Positions 5,567-6,369 of a stretch of 6,369 nucleotides of DNA are shown piece after piece. Origin of the DNA: Coriobacteriia bacterium (GTDB lineage Bacteria; Actinomycetota; Coriobacteriia; Anaerosomatales; JAENZW01); contig JAOUET010000110.1 in assembly GCA_029858605.1 (NCBI GenBank), positions 1 through 6,369 on the forward strand. The letters run 5' to 3'. The position numbers were made by a program, and so were the translations under genes. Numbering within the stretch: position 1 is the first letter of the stretch; every line of letters begins with the position of its first letter. Under the pieces are notes generated by a model, which worked only from the letters and a program-made list of their open reading frames with translations, had not been told where the DNA came from and ran no database searches.

Positions 5567-6369
5567 ATGCGAGCTACAGCTAGCTTCAGGCCGAGAGTGA
5601 GAGCTGGGTTTGGCGCGACTGTCGTCATGGCAGCACTGCTGGTGGGAGTTCTGCTCTCCGCGTCTGCGGCAGTCGGTTCGGGCGACGGTGTGGTAGCGGA
5701 CGCGGTCAACCTGGAGAAGCTGTTCGCCGCAGACGGCGCTTCGGGTGACTACTTCGGCTACGCGGTTTCCATCGACGAGGACACTTGTGTCATCGGCGCG
5801 CGCTGGGATGACGACGATGGCCCGGATTCCGGCTCGGCCTACGTGTTCACCCGCGAAGGTGACACCTGGAGCGAGCAGGCCAAGCTCACGGCCTCAGACG
5901 GCGCTTCGGGTGACTACTTCGGCTACTCGGTTTCCATCGACGGAGACACTTGCGTCATCGGCGCTCACGGGGATGACGACGAAGGCCTCAACTCCGGCTC
6001 GGCCTACGTGTTCACCCGCGAAGGTGACACCTGGAACGAGCAGGCCAAGCTCACGGCCTCGGACGGCGCTGCACATGACTGTTTCGGCTTCTCCGTGTCC
6101 GTCGACGCGGACTCTTGCCTGGTCGGGGCAGACGGGGATGACGATAGGGGGACGAGCTCCGGGTCTGCCTACGTGTTCACCCGCGAAGGTGACACCTGGA
6201 GCGAGCAGACCAAGCTTGTGGCCTCAGACGGCGCTTCGGGTGACTACTTCGGCTACTCGGTTTCCATCGACGGGGACACTTGCGTCATCGGCGCGCACGG
6301 GGATGACGACCACGGTGCGAGTTCCGGGTCGGCCTACGCGTTCACGCGCAAGAAGGGAGCCTGGAGCGA
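5567..6369 (+). CDS. Exported FG-GAP repeat protein, N-terminal part (runs off the right edge)
   Basis: The reading frame is open for 267 codons to the window end. It begins with an export signal: basic n-region MRATASFRPRVR, hydrophobic core about 14-34 (TVVMAALLVGVLL), likely cleavage near ASA (32-34). From residue 52 the protein is FG-GAP-type repeats of exactly 55 aa: 52-106, 107-161, 162-216, and 217 onward. The consensus includes SDGASGDYFGYSVSIDGD, then TCVIGAHGDDD, then SGSAYVFTREGDTWSEQAKL. The YFGYSVSI-x3-TCVIGA pattern is that of the FG-GAP_2-like repeats found in large bacterial surface proteins, which build integrin-alpha-like propellers. A Cys sits at the same place in all four units (DTC/DSC); unit 3 has a second one (DCFG). 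Any C-terminal anchor or other domain lies beyond the window. The repeats differ from those of the neighbouring 319-aa protein, so the two are not recent copies of each other. Binding partner unknown. Confidence 0.88.
   Translation, partial: MRATASFRPRVRAGFGATVVMAALLVGVLLSASAAVGSGDGVVADAVNLEKLFAADGASGDYFGYAVSIDEDTCVIGARWDDDDGPDSGSAYVFTREGDTWSEQAKLTASDGASGDYFGYSVSIDGDTCVIGAHGDDDEGLNSGSAYVFTREGDTWNEQAKLTASDGAAHDCFGFSVSVDADSCLVGADGDDDRGTSSGSAYVFTREGDTWSEQTKLVASDGASGDYFGYSVSIDGDTCVIGAHGDDDHGASSGSAYAFTRKKGAWS
5720..6369 (+). repeat. 165-bp tandem repeat, four units in register (last one cut by the window end)
   Basis: Units start at 5720, 5885, 6050 and 6215, with no length change between them. 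Units 2 and 4 share a 52-nt identical stretch (5891-5942 and 6221-6272) and remain very similar for about 30 nt more, while unit 3 between them is more diverged. This pattern suggests block duplication or gene conversion between units. Confidence 0.92.

Noticed and set aside
4492..5709. Long open frame on the minus strand, 405 codons
   Set aside because: It lies antisense to the five-repeat gene and its periodic peptide mirrors those repeats; there is no sensible domain, and the plus-strand frame has a ribosome binding site, signal peptide and calcium loops.
5720..6369. Regular repeats considered as a CRISPR array
   Set aside because: The 165-bp units are continuous coding sequence in one frame with no unique spacers between short repeats.

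Overview
The window is GC-rich bacterial DNA with two unrelated halves. Codon use is strongly GC-ending, Shine-Dalgarno sites are strong (GAGGAGGGG, GAGGGGGG), and both tRNA genes encode their CCA ends. The right half carries secreted calcium-loop/FG-GAP repeat proteins. Together these fit a high-GC bacterium; an actinobacterial lineage such as Coriobacteriia is my low-confidence guess, since no phylogenetic marker beyond two tRNAs is present.

Left half (1-3698, minus strand): a compact three-gene operon read right to left. First comes a fused trehalose-6-phosphate synthase/phosphatase of 731 aa (GT20 domain plus HAD phosphatase). Its stop overlaps, by ATGA, the start of a TreT-like GT4 glycosyltransferase of 405 aa. 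After a 49-nt gap with a good ribosome binding site comes the N-terminus of a membrane protein, probably an MscS-type mechanosensitive channel, which runs off the left edge. The same trio (TPSP, GT, MSC) is known from the archaeon Thermoproteus tenax, where the glycosyltransferase activates the fused synthase and the channel is thought to link trehalose to osmotic stress. Here the genes would make trehalose from UDP-glucose with glucose-6-phosphate (OtsA/OtsB route), with TreT either making it directly from NDP-glucose and glucose or acting as the partner subunit.

Centre (3820-4100, plus strand): a promoter, tRNA-Lys(TTT), tRNA-Glu(TTC) and a strong 13-bp hairpin. The operon and the tRNA genes diverge from a shared spacer of 192 bp.

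Right half (4100-6369, plus strand): two genes for exported repeat proteins. The first (319 aa) is a signal peptide followed almost entirely by five repeats of 53-59 aa, each with a DxNxDG-like calcium loop and a WYGTKYSAA signature. The second starts at 5567 and runs off the right edge; it has a signal peptide and in-register 165-bp tandem units of FG-GAP type. The first gene is bracketed by a 59-nt direct repeat made of the last 13 nt of the tRNA-Glu gene region plus the terminator-like hairpin, which looks like a scar of insertion or duplication at the tRNA-Glu 3' end. A 12-bp perfect inverted repeat lies in front of the second gene.
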